The notes: generated by a model from the sequence alone, not told the origin. Positions 7,148 through 15,982 are shown, numbered from the stretch's first letter. The stretch is 40,812 nt of DNA from Acidobacteriota bacterium (GCA_029781855.1 JAKOVX010000126.1:1-40812); one strand, 5' to 3'. Numbers and translations: made by a program.

Positions 7148-8806
7148 TCAGTTTTCTGCGATCAGCCGCTTCGACGATGCTTCGTATGTCACAGTTTCAG
7201 CTAATTTGACCGCCTGCGGCATCGACTCCATCGCCTTCAAAACTTGCGGATCTGTCTCCAGGAGCACTTGAATACCGGCTTCACTGGATAGACTGGCGGT
7301 CGCTAATTCCTCACGGATCCGCATCTTCACATAGTCCAACTGTGAATTTACATTTTCCGCCGAGAGTCCACTCTCCTTGTCTGCGGTCACGAACGCCCTG
7401 AACGCGTCGAGCATCTTGTCGGACGTCTGGAACTCTCCGGGGGCAACGATCTGTCGAAAACTTTGCTTTTCAGTCTTAAAAGAATCCAATCCGGCGATCT
7501 TTCCGGCAACGAGCTGACGCACAAAAAAGAACGCCGATTCATTTATTCGCCCTTTCAGTGCGTTGACGGTGTTTCCTGTAACGCGGATGTCCGGTTCAAT
7601 GCCGCGACCGCCATAAAGCGTGCGTCCATCGGGCGTGGTCACGGGGCTGCCAGCGGGCTTTGGAGCGACATCTTGTTGTTCGCTTTCCGGTGCGTCAGCG
7701 GAATGGGTATAGTAATCGTAGATCGATCCACTTGAGTAATCGCGCTGTAGCGAACGTCCGTATGGGGTGTAATAGCGAGCCGTCGTCAAAGTAAGCCCGG
7801 TGCCAAACGGCAGTTTGAATATGCGCTGAACCAGACCCTTTCCGAAACTGTCCGTTCCGACGATTAGGCCTCGTCCGTAATCCTGAATAGCTCCGGCAAC
7901 TATCTCTGACGCCGACGCGGATCCGCCGTTAATGAGTACGACCAAAGGAAACGATTCCGGGGATTCGCCACCCGAACGAAGGTCACGAAAGCTGTCAAAA
8001 CGCGACGATTTAACTGAGACGACCGTCTTTCCAGAGGGAATGAATTCACTAACGACCTGAATCGCTTGTTCGAGAATGCCGCCGGGATTTCCTCGGAGAT
8101 CCAGGACCAAGCTTTTCATTCCCTCCTTCTTCAGGTCAGCAATAGATGTCCTAAGTTCGTCCGAGGTTGTTTGCTGAAAACCACCGGTCAATCCTACGTA
8201 TCCGATCGAATTTCCAAGCATGAACGCGTTTCGCACCGATGGGAGCGGAACGCCCCCTCGAACGATCGAGAAGCCTAGTGGTGTGGCCGAGGCCGCTCTC
8301 TCAATGCGGATCTGGACCGGTGTCCCTTTTTCTCCACGAACATTCTTGGACACTTCGGAACTGGTCCAGTCTTTTGCGTCCTTACCATCAACGCTTACAA
8401 AACGGTCTCCGTATCTTAGTCCGGCCCTTTCGGCAGGCGTACCCGGAACCACCGACTGCACATATACCCCGTCCCGATGTTGTAGGATCGACACGCCGAT
8501 GCCATAGAACTGAGATGATTGTTCCTCGTCAAGCTTGCGAAATTCTTCCGGCGTGAAAAAGGATGAATGAGGGTCGAGCGTCCACAGCATTCGCTGCATC
8601 GCGCTGTCGGAGATCTTCTCCACGTCAACCGGACCGGCGTAATTGTCACTAATTGTTTTTACGGCTTCTCGATAATCGGAAATGACCCTGTCGGTCGTAA
8701 CGCTGGAGTTGGCTGATGTCTTCGCAGGCATACGACCAAACAGCCCCCCAATTATCGCACCAATGGCTATCAAAACAGCCGCAATTACAGGAAATGTCTT
8801 GTTCAT
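7148..8806 (-). CDS. ctpA: C-terminal processing protease CtpA (S41 family, PDZ)
   Basis: A 552-residue membrane-anchored periplasmic serine protease that trims or degrades proteins from the C-terminus. Order: one N-terminal membrane segment (about 5-23), an S41 N-terminal helical part, a PDZ domain at about 100-172 (GIGVSIL to ERAGLRYGD), then the peptidase core. The Ser/Lys dyad is Ser298 in GGSASASEI and Lys323 in DSFGKG, 25 residues apart as in E. coli Prc. About 150 residues follow the core. The ATG at 8806 is preferred over TTG at 8821 because AAGGAG directly precedes it. TATAAT (8829-8834, minus strand) is the probable -10 box. Confidence 0.93.
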   Translation of the reverse strand: MNKTFPVIAAVLIAIGAIIGGLFGRMPAKTSANSSVTTDRVISDYREAVKTISDNYAGPVDVEKISDSAMQRMLWTLDPHSSFFTPEEFRKLDEEQSSQFYGIGVSILQHRDGVYVQSVVPGTPAERAGLRYGDRFVSVDGKDAKDWTSSEVSKNVRGEKGTPVQIRIERAASATPLGFSIVRGGVPLPSVRNAFMLGNSIGYVGLTGGFQQTTSDELRTSIADLKKEGMKSLVLDLRGNPGGILEQAIQVVSEFIPSGKTVVSVKSSRFDSFRDLRSGGESPESFPLVVLINGGSASASEIVAGAIQDYGRGLIVGTDSFGKGLVQRIFKLPFGTGLTLTTARYYTPYGRSLQRDYSSGSIYDYYTHSADAPESEQQDVAPKPAGSPVTTPDGRTLYGGRGIEPDIRVTGNTVNALKGRINESAFFFVRQLVAGKIAGLDSFKTEKQSFRQIVAPGEFQTSDKMLDAFRAFVTADKESGLSAENVNSQLDYVKMRIREELATASLSSEAGIQVLLETDPQVLKAMESMPQAVKLAETVTYEASSKRLIAEN

Positions 8807-8828
8807 TCTCTCCTTAACCAAACTCCAA

Positions 8829-8834
8829 ATTATA
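8829..8834 (-). promoter_or_regulatory. -10 box of ctpA
   Basis: TATAAT on the minus strand, 22 bases before the ctpA ATG at 8806, with a Shine-Dalgarno AAGGAG between. No convincing -35 element was found. Confidence 0.5.
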
Positions 8835-8882
8835 ACATAAGGCGATTCGCAGGTGCTCCGCCCATCGAGACCCGAATGTGAA

Positions 8883-8911
8883 TTTACTTTTCCATCGGTA
8901 AACTCTAATAT
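8883..8911 (+). promoter_or_regulatory. Promoter of the glycosyltransferase operon
   Basis: TTTACT at 8883-8888 and TAATAT at 8906-8911 are separated by 17 bases. The ATG is at 8926, so the predicted leader is only a few bases and lacks a Shine-Dalgarno. Confidence 0.5.
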
Positions 8912-8925
8912 TAGCTCTTTGTACG

Positions 8926-9657
8926 ATGAAACCTTTTATCTCCATAGTTGTCCCGGCATTCGACGAAGACGAGAGACTTGGTGTCTCGATAGAAAAGATC
9001 CTCGCTTATGTTCAGACAAATAATCTCGCGGCCGAGCTTGTCGTTGTGGATGATGGTTCTTCGGATCGCACCGCTGATATCGCGCGGGAAAGTGCTTCCA
9101 AATACCCTGGGTCGGTGACCAAGGTCATCAGGTATGAACAGAACCGAGGAAAAGGCTACGCGGTCAAGACCGGACTGATGAGCGCGGAAGCGGACATTGC
9201 GATCTTCAGCGACGCTGATCTTTCAACGCCGATCGAAGAGTTGCCGAAACTGATCGATCCAATACGGGCGGGTCAATACGATGTGACTTTCGGTTCGAGA
9301 GCGATCGACCGGTCGCTGATCGGAGACAGGCAGCCTTGGCGGCGTGAACAGGGAGGACGGGTCATTAATTTTGTGATCAGGAAGATGTCCGGCCTTGAAT
9401 TCGCAGATACGCAATGTGGTTTCAAGGCGTTTAATATGACCAAGTTCAGGCCGCTTTTGGATCTTATGACTATCGACCGTTTCGGGTTCGATGTCGAATT
9501 CCTATATGTCGCCAAATTTCATGGCCTGAAGCTGGCGGAAATTCCGGTTCGATGGAATGATGTTGCCGGCTCGAAGGTAAGTGTATTTAGGGATACCCGT
9601 AGAATGTTCAATGAACTCAGACAGATCATGAACAACGCGAAGAAAGGAGTTTACTAA
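8926..9657 (+). CDS. Family 2 glycosyltransferase (dolichyl-/polyprenyl-phosphate sugar synthase-like)
   Basis: A 243-residue GT-A enzyme that transfers a sugar from a nucleotide sugar, probably to a lipid phosphate. It begins with SIVVPAFDEDERL, has the nucleotide-binding VVDDGSSDRT at about 40-49 and the metal-binding SDADLSTP at 95-102, then a DTQCGFKAF motif and RFGFDVEFLY. These are the marks of the ALG5/DPM1-type subgroup that makes polyprenyl-phosphate glucose or mannose. Unlike many bacterial relatives it has no C-terminal membrane helices. It leads a plus-strand block; pdxJ starts six bases after its stop. The donor and acceptor are not known. Confidence 0.9.
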   Translation: MKPFISIVVPAFDEDERLGVSIEKILAYVQTNNLAAELVVVDDGSSDRTADIARESASKYPGSVTKVIRYEQNRGKGYAVKTGLMSAEADIAIFSDADLSTPIEELPKLIDPIRAGQYDVTFGSRAIDRSLIGDRQPWRREQGGRVINFVIRKMSGLEFADTQCGFKAFNMTKFRPLLDLMTIDRFGFDVEFLYVAKFHGLKLAEIPVRWNDVAGSKVSVFRDTRRMFNELRQIMNNAKKGVY

Positions 9658-9662
9658 TTGAA

Positions 9663-10415
9663 ATGAGCGCAAGGCTAAATGTAAACATCGATCACGTGGC
9701 GACGATTCGCGAGGCGAGAAAGACGATCGAACCGAGCATAGTTGCCGCTGCGGTGCTTTGTGAACAGGCGGGTGCAGACGGCATTACGGTCCACCTCCGT
9801 GGGGATCGCCGGCACATTCAGGACCGGGATATTGAACTCCTTCGGGACGTTGTGACGACCTATTTGAACGTCGAGATGACATCATCGGACGAAATGGTCG
9901 CTATCGCGGTCAGGACGGCGCCGGATGCTGTGTCTCTCGTCCCCGAAAATCCAAATGAAGTCACGACGGACGGGGGGCTGAACGTTGCAGCGAATTTCGA
10001 TTCCGTTCAATCCGCGATCGACAAACTACGTCGGGCTGGCATTTTTGTGAGTATTTTTCTTGATCCCGTAGCCGAGCAGATCGATGCCGCAAACCGGGCC
10101 GGGGCCCAACAGGTTGAATTATGTACCGCCGAATATGCCGAATTAACCCTAGGCTCAAGGGCTGCACATGGCGACGGTGCGAAGCGGGCTGCGGCCGAAG
10201 TGGAACGGATACGGCGATCAGCAACACACGCACTCGACCTTGGATTAAAAGTAGCGGCCGGACACGGCCTGACCTATAGAAATGTTGGAGCCCTTGCTTC
10301 AATACCGGAGATAACGGAATTCAATATCGGCCACAACATCATTGCACGTTCTGTTTTCGCCGGGCTTGAAAACGCGGTTCGCGAAATGATTTCCGCTATT
10401 CGTCAGGGATCCTGA
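9663..10415 (+). CDS. pdxJ: Pyridoxine 5'-phosphate synthase
   Basis: PdxJ condenses 3-amino-2-oxopropyl phosphate with 1-deoxy-xylulose 5-phosphate to form pyridoxine 5'-phosphate, the last ring-forming step of the DXP-dependent vitamin B6 pathway. The 250-residue TIM barrel shows RLNVNIDHVATIREAR at its start, GADGITVHLRGDRRHIQDRD, SLVPENPNEVTTDGGL and the C-terminal AAGHGLTY and EFNIGHNIIARSVF blocks. AAAGGAG at 9643-9649 serves as ribosome site. Presence of pdxJ means the organism makes B6 by the DXP route rather than only by PdxST. Confidence 0.97.
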   Translation: MSARLNVNIDHVATIREARKTIEPSIVAAAVLCEQAGADGITVHLRGDRRHIQDRDIELLRDVVTTYLNVEMTSSDEMVAIAVRTAPDAVSLVPENPNEVTTDGGLNVAANFDSVQSAIDKLRRAGIFVSIFLDPVAEQIDAANRAGAQQVELCTAEYAELTLGSRAAHGDGAKRAAAEVERIRRSATHALDLGLKVAAGHGLTYRNVGALASIPEITEFNIGHNIIARSVFAGLENAVREMISAIRQGS

Positions 10416-10420
10416 GCGAT

Positions 10421-11014
10421 ATGGGGAAGGTGTCGCTAGCAAAGCGATTTCAGACACTCTGCGACGAAGCCGCAGCTTGTCGAATCTGTCCTGAGTTGGC
10501 AGACAAGGCCGCGGTATTGAGTCGGTTAAACGGTTCGCTTTTGCCGAAAGTTTTCTTTATCGCCGAGGCTCCAGGCCGTCAGGGAGCAGATAGGACGCGC
10601 CGTCCCTTCTACGGAGATAAATCCGGCGACAATTTTCAAATCCTGCTTGATTCGATCGGTCTAAGCCGGGACGATATCTTTATTACAAATTCCGTAATGT
10701 GCAGCCCGCGGACGTCTACTGACGCGAACCGCAAGCCGAGCCGGAATGAGATCAACAATTGCTCGGGTTTTCTTCGGCGTCAGATAGAGTTGCTCCAGCC
10801 GACGGTCGTTGCTACGCTTGGGAGTGTCGCCCTAGGAGCGATCAAGGCCATCGAAGGCCACGGGTTTTCGTTAAGAGAAGATGCTGGGAAAGTGCTCGAG
10901 TGGAACAATCGAACATTTATTCCGCTCTATCATCCCAGTCCACAGGTGATCGCCGCCCAGCGTGGACTCGGACGGCAACTTGAGCATTTTCAGTCACTTG
11001 CGACTGTTCTGTAA
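10421..11014 (+). CDS. Uracil-DNA glycosylase superfamily protein with Fe-S cluster (family 4-like)
   Basis: A 197-residue DNA repair enzyme of the UDG superfamily that would remove uracil from DNA. Four cysteines are placed as in the 4Fe-4S family: Cys20 and Cys23 (CRIC), Cys94 and Cys114. The active-site motif reads FIAEAPGRQGADRTR (family 4 usually GEAPG followed by acidic residues), then the PFYGDKSGDNF loop, TNSVMCSPR, and the C-terminal LYHPSPQV for minor-groove insertion. The loop after EAPG differs from standard family 4, so the exact substrate range is open. It starts five bases after pdxJ and is probably translated from the same message. Confidence 0.85.
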   Translation: MGKVSLAKRFQTLCDEAAACRICPELADKAAVLSRLNGSLLPKVFFIAEAPGRQGADRTRRPFYGDKSGDNFQILLDSIGLSRDDIFITNSVMCSPRTSTDANRKPSRNEINNCSGFLRRQIELLQPTVVATLGSVALGAIKAIEGHGFSLREDAGKVLEWNNRTFIPLYHPSPQVIAAQRGLGRQLEHFQSLATVL

Positions 11015-11093
11015 CGGTCGTTTACCGCAAAAGAATGTTCCGCTTGTTCCGAATGCGATTCCTGTGTTCCGGTGGAACAAGAATTCCTACTCT

Positions 11094-12026
11094 ATGACAT
11101 TAAGCGACGAATTGAAGACGGCATATGACTCGATCCGAAACGGAGGCATTGGCTTCTATGAACAGGATCGTGGGTTGATCGCTGTTTGGGGGAAGGAAGC
11201 TATTCAGTTTCTCGATGGTTTGATCACAAACGACATGAAAACGCTTGCCGACGGTCAGCAAATGCTTGCCGCGTTTCCTAACGCGCAGGGGCGTCTGCTC
11301 GCGGTCGTTCGGGTCTCGAGACAAGGCGACCGTTTTCTATTTGAAACTGAAGGTGCTACCCGCGAAAAGCTCTTTCAAAATCTGTTTAGATTTACGTACG
11401 CCGGCGACTTCTTCGTTGAGGATCTCAGCTTGAAATTTCAATCATTCGAGATTTTCGGAGATTTGATGGGACTTGGAATCGCACAAGACCTTGCAAAATT
11501 CGAAGGTGTCGGGTTCCTAGGCACTGGTTTGTCGACGGTTCTCATTCCCTTAGAATCGGCCGACGCATTTCGGGAAACATTGATCGATAAAGGTGGAATT
11601 GTCATGTCCGACGGAACCTATGAGACTATCCGGGTAGAAACTGGCGACCCGAAATTCGGCGTGGACATGGACGAAACCACGATCGTACCTGAGCTCGGCC
11701 TGGAGGGATTGATCTCGTACACAAAGGGCTGCTACATTGGCCAGGAGATCATCGCCCGAATACATTTTCGCGGACACGTAGCCAAAAAACTGACCGGATT
11801 GATTTTGTCAGGACCAACTGCGGCAGCTGGTGGTTCACCCTCGGAAGTCGAGCTTTTGAGTACCGATGGCAAGAACGCCGGGCGGCTCACCTCAGTAACT
11901 TACTCGCCAAAACTCGGCAGAAATATTGCGTTGGCTTTTGTACGGTATGATTTTCTGGAGCCTGGCACTGAATTGTTGACAGGTAATGCCATGGCAACAG
12001 TGACCTCTCTTCCGTTCATCAGCTAG
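11094..12026 (+). CDS. ygfZ: YgfZ/GcvT-like folate-binding protein
   Basis: A 310-residue member of the aminomethyltransferase fold. YgfZ proteins bind tetrahydrofolate and help maintain or repair certain Fe-S enzymes. The diagnostic motif KGCYIGQE, containing the conserved cysteine, is present at about 210-217, followed by ARIHFRGHVAKKLTGL. The N-terminal part (GLIAVWGKEAIQFLDGLITND) is the usual folate-binding half. The open frame runs further upstream to 10962 inside the UDG gene, but homologues begin near the ATG at 11094, so that start is used. Its place behind an Fe-S glycosylase gene fits the role in Fe-S protein upkeep. Confidence 0.9.
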   Translation: MTLSDELKTAYDSIRNGGIGFYEQDRGLIAVWGKEAIQFLDGLITNDMKTLADGQQMLAAFPNAQGRLLAVVRVSRQGDRFLFETEGATREKLFQNLFRFTYAGDFFVEDLSLKFQSFEIFGDLMGLGIAQDLAKFEGVGFLGTGLSTVLIPLESADAFRETLIDKGGIVMSDGTYETIRVETGDPKFGVDMDETTIVPELGLEGLISYTKGCYIGQEIIARIHFRGHVAKKLTGLILSGPTAAAGGSPSEVELLSTDGKNAGRLTSVTYSPKLGRNIALAFVRYDFLEPGTELLTGNAMATVTSLPFIS

Positions 12027-12098
12027 TCTGCGCGAAAAGGTCGGTCGCTAGCGAAGCAATCGTTCGTGTTGCTCTCTGTGGTAAAATCTCTCCTTCAT

Positions 12099-12350
12099 AT
12101 GGAACAACTCGACATCGACCTACCCAACGCAAAGCTCGCGTACACCATTATCCAATCGCTCCTTGACGGCCATGAAGCTCTAAGCGATCTGCTAGTTCTG
12201 ATGTCGCACGCCGTCGATGAGGATGTGTTAAAAGCGATGACGAACACTGGAGAATGGGAGAAATATCTCGAATCTAAACGGGTGCTGGAAACGACGCACA
12301 TTCAAATAGAGAAGTTTACCGAAGAGCTAAAGAAACTCGAAAATGCTTGA
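12099..12350 (+). CDS. Small helical protein coupled to the YpdA-like gene
   Basis: An 83-residue, acidic, almost entirely helical protein (MEQLDIDLPNAKLAYTIIQS to the charged end EKFTEELKKLENA), likely a small coiled coil. The ATG at 12099 is preferred to GTG at 12066. Its last eight bases overlap the start of the flavoprotein reductase gene (ATGCTTGA), a strong sign of translational coupling. I do not recognise the family. Context suggests a partner or regulator of the reductase, which is inference only. Confidence 0.65.
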   Translation: MEQLDIDLPNAKLAYTIIQSLLDGHEALSDLLVLMSHAVDEDVLKAMTNTGEWEKYLESKRVLETTHIQIEKFTEELKKLENA

Positions 12351-13323
12351 TCTGTTAATCATTGGTGCGGGCCCGGCCGGTATTTCAGCCGCTTTCGAGG
12401 CAAAGAAAGAGGGGCTCGATTATCTCGTAATTGAAAAGGGGTTGATCGGAAATACTATCTACAACTATCCAGTTGGATTGACCGTGTTTTCGACCACGAA
12501 CGAGTTGGAATTCAATGCAGGCGATCTCGATCCGGCACGTGAAAAGCCGACACGTGAGGAACTGCTGTCTTACTATGTGCGATTCGTTCTCGAGAACGAT
12601 CTCACTATCCAAACCGAGGAATCCGTCAGATCGGTTACGAAAGAGGCGGAACACTTTGCCGTTTCCACAGATAAAGGCGAATATCGTGCGAAAAACGTCT
12701 TGTTCGCGATGGGAGCGATGGACCATCCGCGGAGGCTAAACGTGCCGGGCGAAGATCTCTCAAAAGTTCATCTTCTTTTTCGCGAGACATATCCATGGGT
12801 AAAAAAACGTGCGTTGATCATTGGCGGCGGCAATTCGGCTGGCGAGGCTGCACTGTTTTTGGCTCAGGAAGGTGCAGATACCACACTCGCGATCTTTCGC
12901 TCGGATTGGGAAAACAACGATCCGAAGCAGGGCTGTATTAAGTACTGGGTCAAAAAGCCGCTCGAAAACGAACTGAAAGAAAATTGCCTAAAGATCTTTT
13001 TTCTAGGCCGGGTCGTTGAGATCCGCGAGAACGAGGTCGAAATGGAGAGCGAGTCCGGCGAACGGGTGAATCTGCCGAATGATGTGGTCTTCGTTCTCAT
13101 TGGATCGGACGCCGATCTGACGATGATAAAGGGCCTCGGTGTGGAGACGACCCAAGGTAAATCCGGTGAAGTTCCGGTTTATGACGATGAGACGTTTGAG
13201 ACAAACGTCCCTGGAGTCTTCGTCGCAGGTCACTTTACCAATCATAGACACATCAAGGGTGCGATCGATGCCCCGAAATCGATGATCCCGCACTTGAAAA
13301 AGCGACTCTCCAAAAACGCATGA
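12343..13323 (+). CDS. ypdA: YpdA-like FAD/NAD(P)-dependent oxidoreductase (putative bacillithiol disulfide reductase)
   Basis: A 326-residue flavoprotein related to thioredoxin reductase but without its CxxC pair. It shows the FAD motif LLIIGAGPAGISAAFEAK at residue 4 onward, the YpdA mark LVIEKGLIGNTIYNYP with FSTTNELE after it, the NADPH-binding ALIIGGGNSAGEAALFLA in the middle, and the C-terminal FAD contact GVFVAGHFTN. YpdA in Firmicutes reduces oxidised bacillithiol with NADPH. Bacillithiol or a similar low-molecular-weight thiol is therefore a likely substrate, but no bshA, bshB or bshC is in the window. It is the last gene of the plus-strand block. Confidence 0.88.
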   Translation: MLDLLIIGAGPAGISAAFEAKKEGLDYLVIEKGLIGNTIYNYPVGLTVFSTTNELEFNAGDLDPAREKPTREELLSYYVRFVLENDLTIQTEESVRSVTKEAEHFAVSTDKGEYRAKNVLFAMGAMDHPRRLNVPGEDLSKVHLLFRETYPWVKKRALIIGGGNSAGEAALFLAQEGADTTLAIFRSDWENNDPKQGCIKYWVKKPLENELKENCLKIFFLGRVVEIRENEVEMESESGERVNLPNDVVFVLIGSDADLTMIKGLGVETTQGKSGEVPVYDDETFETNVPGVFVAGHFTNHRHIKGAIDAPKSMIPHLKKRLSKNA

Positions 13324-13324
13324 A

Positions 13325-13357
13325 GGGCACCAAGTAGAATTTCTCTATTTGGTGCCC
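13325..13357. terminator. Long perfect hairpin between convergent genes
   Basis: A 14-bp stem pairs 13325-13338 with 13344-13357 (one G-T pair, outer arm GGGCACCAA/TTGGTGCCC) around a 5-base loop. No T-run follows on either strand, so it may act as a transcription barrier or RNA stabiliser rather than a classic terminator. Confidence 0.6.
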
Positions 13358-13377
13358 TCCAGATTGCTATTGTATGC

Positions 13378-14547
13378 CTATTGGCCGGCCGGTTTTTTGG
13401 TTCGTACCATTACTTTATCGTTCTTAAATTTATCGGCGATGTTCGGCGAATTGATGTCGTAGCTAGTAACATCGAACGTCTCATCCGCACGCCCGCCAAC
13501 AGTTTGGACCCATTTGTAAGGCAACTGAATGCCTCCGGTTGACCTAAAGTCACTGAACTTGACCGTGTACTCGGTCATTTCCGGGTGCGGACCATCCATC
13601 TTTCGCATAAAGACCATATTGTCCTTCGCACCGTCGCCATTAGTGGGCGACTCTGACTTAAATCTAACCATCGTCGGCATTTCCATACCCATATAAGTCA
13701 TCATCACCGGCAGATTGGATGATGCATCGAGGAATAGCTTGTATGAAAGTCCACCGCCCTCAGCTACGACCAAATTGCAAAGGGTTCCGTCGATGCTACT
13801 CTCACCACCGTAGGTGTAGCTCACGTCGAGCCCCTCAGGAGCTGTCAAAAGAAGACCAAGCGAAAGTCTCAGCATCTCGTTATGCCGCATCTTTTCGTGA
13901 TTTTCGCCCGCTCCAGCACGTCTCACCTCAATCTCCTGACTATTGCCACCCTCAGTTTTGAACATCATCTTGTCCGCTCCGGCGCCGTTGATCACTTCGG
14001 TCGTTCCGTCCGCTTTTTTAAGAATGATCTTTCTGGCTCCGTTCCCAGCCGTGCCGCTATCGGTAACAATAACCTTGTCGGCATCGGCACCGTTTAATTC
14101 CTGCACTGTTCCATCGCTATTCTTGATAATGATCCGTTTGTTATGCAATCCATCATCACCTTTTTCGGTCCAATTCGCCGCACCTTTGCCATCATCGGTA
14201 ACGACAACATTGATCTCCTTGCGAACGTCGGCAGTCCCTGAACCGTCATCTGCACCTAGTTTGGTCATCTTCATGAGCTTGTTCGGCAATTGCATTGCGA
14301 TCTCAGTTTCACCCTGGACGATGCGCTCCACTCCGTCACCTTTGATCGTCTTGGTAGTGTTGCCGACGATGATCATGCTTTGAACGCCAGCGATCGAGCT
14401 ATCGCCACCGATCGCCTGCCGGGCCTTTCGGATCAATTCCAGGGCCTTTTCATCTGATTTGAAGTGAGCGGCACTCTTGTCGACTATCGCTCCAAGCCCG
14501 ACAAAGAAGACTGACACGCCGAGAACCATCATTACAAATTTCTTCAT
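13378..14547 (-). CDS. Secreted protein with LolA-like part and internal repeat, unknown function
   Basis: A 389-residue exported protein with a signal peptide at 1-27 (MKKFVMMVLGVSVFFVGLGA). The part from about 34 (ALELIRKARQAIGG, then MIIVGNTTKTIKG) and the C-terminal half (LDVSYTYGG to TEYTVKFSDFRSTGGIQLP) resemble the curved-sheet LolA/outer-membrane lipoprotein-sorting type of fold. In between sits a tandem repeat: residues 138-161 and 172-195 both have the form R-x-I-I-x-K-x-x-D-G-T-x-x-x-x-N-G-A. This middle block looks like an insertion. It and the downstream serine hydrolase are both secreted and on the same strand. Function is unknown. Confidence 0.75.
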   Translation of the reverse strand: MKKFVMMVLGVSVFFVGLGAIVDKSAAHFKSDEKALELIRKARQAIGGDSSIAGVQSMIIVGNTTKTIKGDGVERIVQGETEIAMQLPNKLMKMTKLGADDGSGTADVRKEINVVVTDDGKGAANWTEKGDDGLHNKRIIIKNSDGTVQELNGADADKVIVTDSGTAGNGARKIILKKADGTTEVINGAGADKMMFKTEGGNSQEIEVRRAGAGENHEKMRHNEMLRLSLGLLLTAPEGLDVSYTYGGESSIDGTLCNLVVAEGGGLSYKLFLDASSNLPVMMTYMGMEMPTMVRFKSESPTNGDGAKDNMVFMRKMDGPHPEMTEYTVKFSDFRSTGGIQLPYKWVQTVGGRADETFDVTSYDINSPNIADKFKNDKVMVRTKKPAGQ

Positions 14548-14572
14548 GTATTTTCCTCCGAATCTATTCGTA

Positions 14573-15982
14573 TTATTCCTTGATCTTATTTATCCAATCG
14601 CGAACCTGAACGCCCGGTCTTTCCGCACTCGGAGGGTCGTAATTAGATAAAACTATAATTGTGTAGCCCGTTTGTCCATTCGCAATAAACAGGGCGTTCA
14701 CTCCTTCAGTACCACCCGCAATACCAACACCGTCGAAAGCAGCGGGAAAACTGCCGTCGTCATCGGGTATCTCGAGTTTCTTGCTCCTTAGAGCCATTGA
14801 AAATTTAAGCAAGTCGGCGGCGTTTGAATAACCTCCGCCTGCGGAACTGCCGCGTCCAGGCAGAGTCGCCTGATTGCTGGTCCGACCCGGACCCGAACCA
14901 ATGTATCCACGAGCGGTGTTTGCCGGCAGGTCGTCGACGGCAAACCAGGCGGAATTCGTCATTCCCGCGGGCTTAAAAATATTTTCCCGTACGTAATCGT
15001 AATAGTTCATACCGGACAGCTTCTCGATGACAAGTCCAAGAACAATGTAACCGCCATTTGAGTATCTATTCTTGGTTCCGGGCTCAAATTCCAGCGGGTC
15101 ATTACCAAAAAGCGGAAGATAGTCCTTAACGGCCTGGAGCTTCTTTTTGTCCATTGCCCGAAAGCGATCATTGAAAAAGTCCCCGATCCCCGACCTCATA
15201 TTCACCAACTGTCCGATCGTTATCTTGGACGCGGCGTCGTGATTCGGGTAATCCGGTAGTATCTTGATCAGTTTGTCGTTGAACGATAATTTGCCGGCCC
15301 GTACCAACTGACCGATCGCGATTCGAGTAAAGCTCTTGTTTATTGACCCGAGGTTGAATTTTGTGTCCAGGTTATTCGCGGTCTTCTTGTTCTTGTCCGC
15401 CAAGCCATACGCCTTTGCAAAGATCGGCCTGCCGTCTTTAGCAATCATTACAACGCCTGAAAACGCATCTGCCTTAACAAGGTCTAAAAACATCTGCTCG
15501 GTTGTCGCAAGCAGTTCCGACGTTGAAGTCGGAGCTGGATATTTTGAGGCGGTCTGTTCCAACTGGCGTTCCGGATCCGGGCGGTCAATCTGCTCGATCC
15601 CAAACCCGGAGAATTTTTTGGTTTTTGCGTCGAACTCAAACGTATATGAGATCCAGCCGCCGTTTACCGATTGGGCAAGAACCGTTATCGCTGCGTCGGT
15701 GACGGATACCACCTTCTTGATCTCAACGGTGTGAAAGTCCGTGCGAACCTGCCTGTGAAAAGCGATTCTAGGCTCGACAGGCCGCTTCTTAAGGGCTTCG
15801 GGGTCAATATTTTCGGCGAAGAACGTTGCCAACTTCTGCTCGTCCCCAGAATTGAAGGCTGCGAAATATCCAAGAACTCTAGATCCTTGGTCAGTTTTTG
15901 CAAGCGATTTGACGTCCGACTCCTGAGCAGTGATCGCGGCGATGAATACTAAGAGGAACAATATCGGGAAACAATACTTCAT
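14573..15982 (-). CDS. Secreted serine hydrolase, class C beta-lactamase family
   Basis: An exported enzyme (469 residues from ATG at 15982; GTG at 15988 would add two). The signal peptide ends near AITAQES. Residues about 25-140 form a separate NTF2/SnoaL-like-looking domain. The beta-lactamase/transpeptidase fold follows. Numbering from the GTG, it holds the nucleophile motif Ser215-x-x-Lys218 (GSINKSFT), Tyr309-Ser-Asn (RYSNGGY) and a C-terminal GGTEG in the place of KTG. Such proteins are usually esterases or D-amino-acid peptidases rather than antibiotic-resistance enzymes. The gene is on the same strand as the 389-residue secreted protein, 25 bases upstream of it, so they are probably one operon. 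Substrate unknown. Confidence 0.88.
   Translation of the reverse strand: MKYCFPILFLLVFIAAITAQESDVKSLAKTDQGSRVLGYFAAFNSGDEQKLATFFAENIDPEALKKRPVEPRIAFHRQVRTDFHTVEIKKVVSVTDAAITVLAQSVNGGWISYTFEFDAKTKKFSGFGIEQIDRPDPERQLEQTASKYPAPTSTSELLATTEQMFLDLVKADAFSGVVMIAKDGRPIFAKAYGLADKNKKTANNLDTKFNLGSINKSFTRIAIGQLVRAGKLSFNDKLIKILPDYPNHDAASKITIGQLVNMRSGIGDFFNDRFRAMDKKKLQAVKDYLPLFGNDPLEFEPGTKNRYSNGGYIVLGLVIEKLSGMNYYDYVRENIFKPAGMTNSAWFAVDDLPANTARGYIGSGPGRTSNQATLPGRGSSAGGGYSNAADLLKFSMALRSKKLEIPDDDGSFPAAFDGVGIAGGTEGVNALFIANGQTGYTIIVLSNYDPPSAERPGVQVRDWINKIKE

Noticed and set aside
15336..15734. Plus-strand frame inside the serine hydrolase gene
   Set aside because: Antisense to a clear beta-lactamase-family gene with intact motifs.
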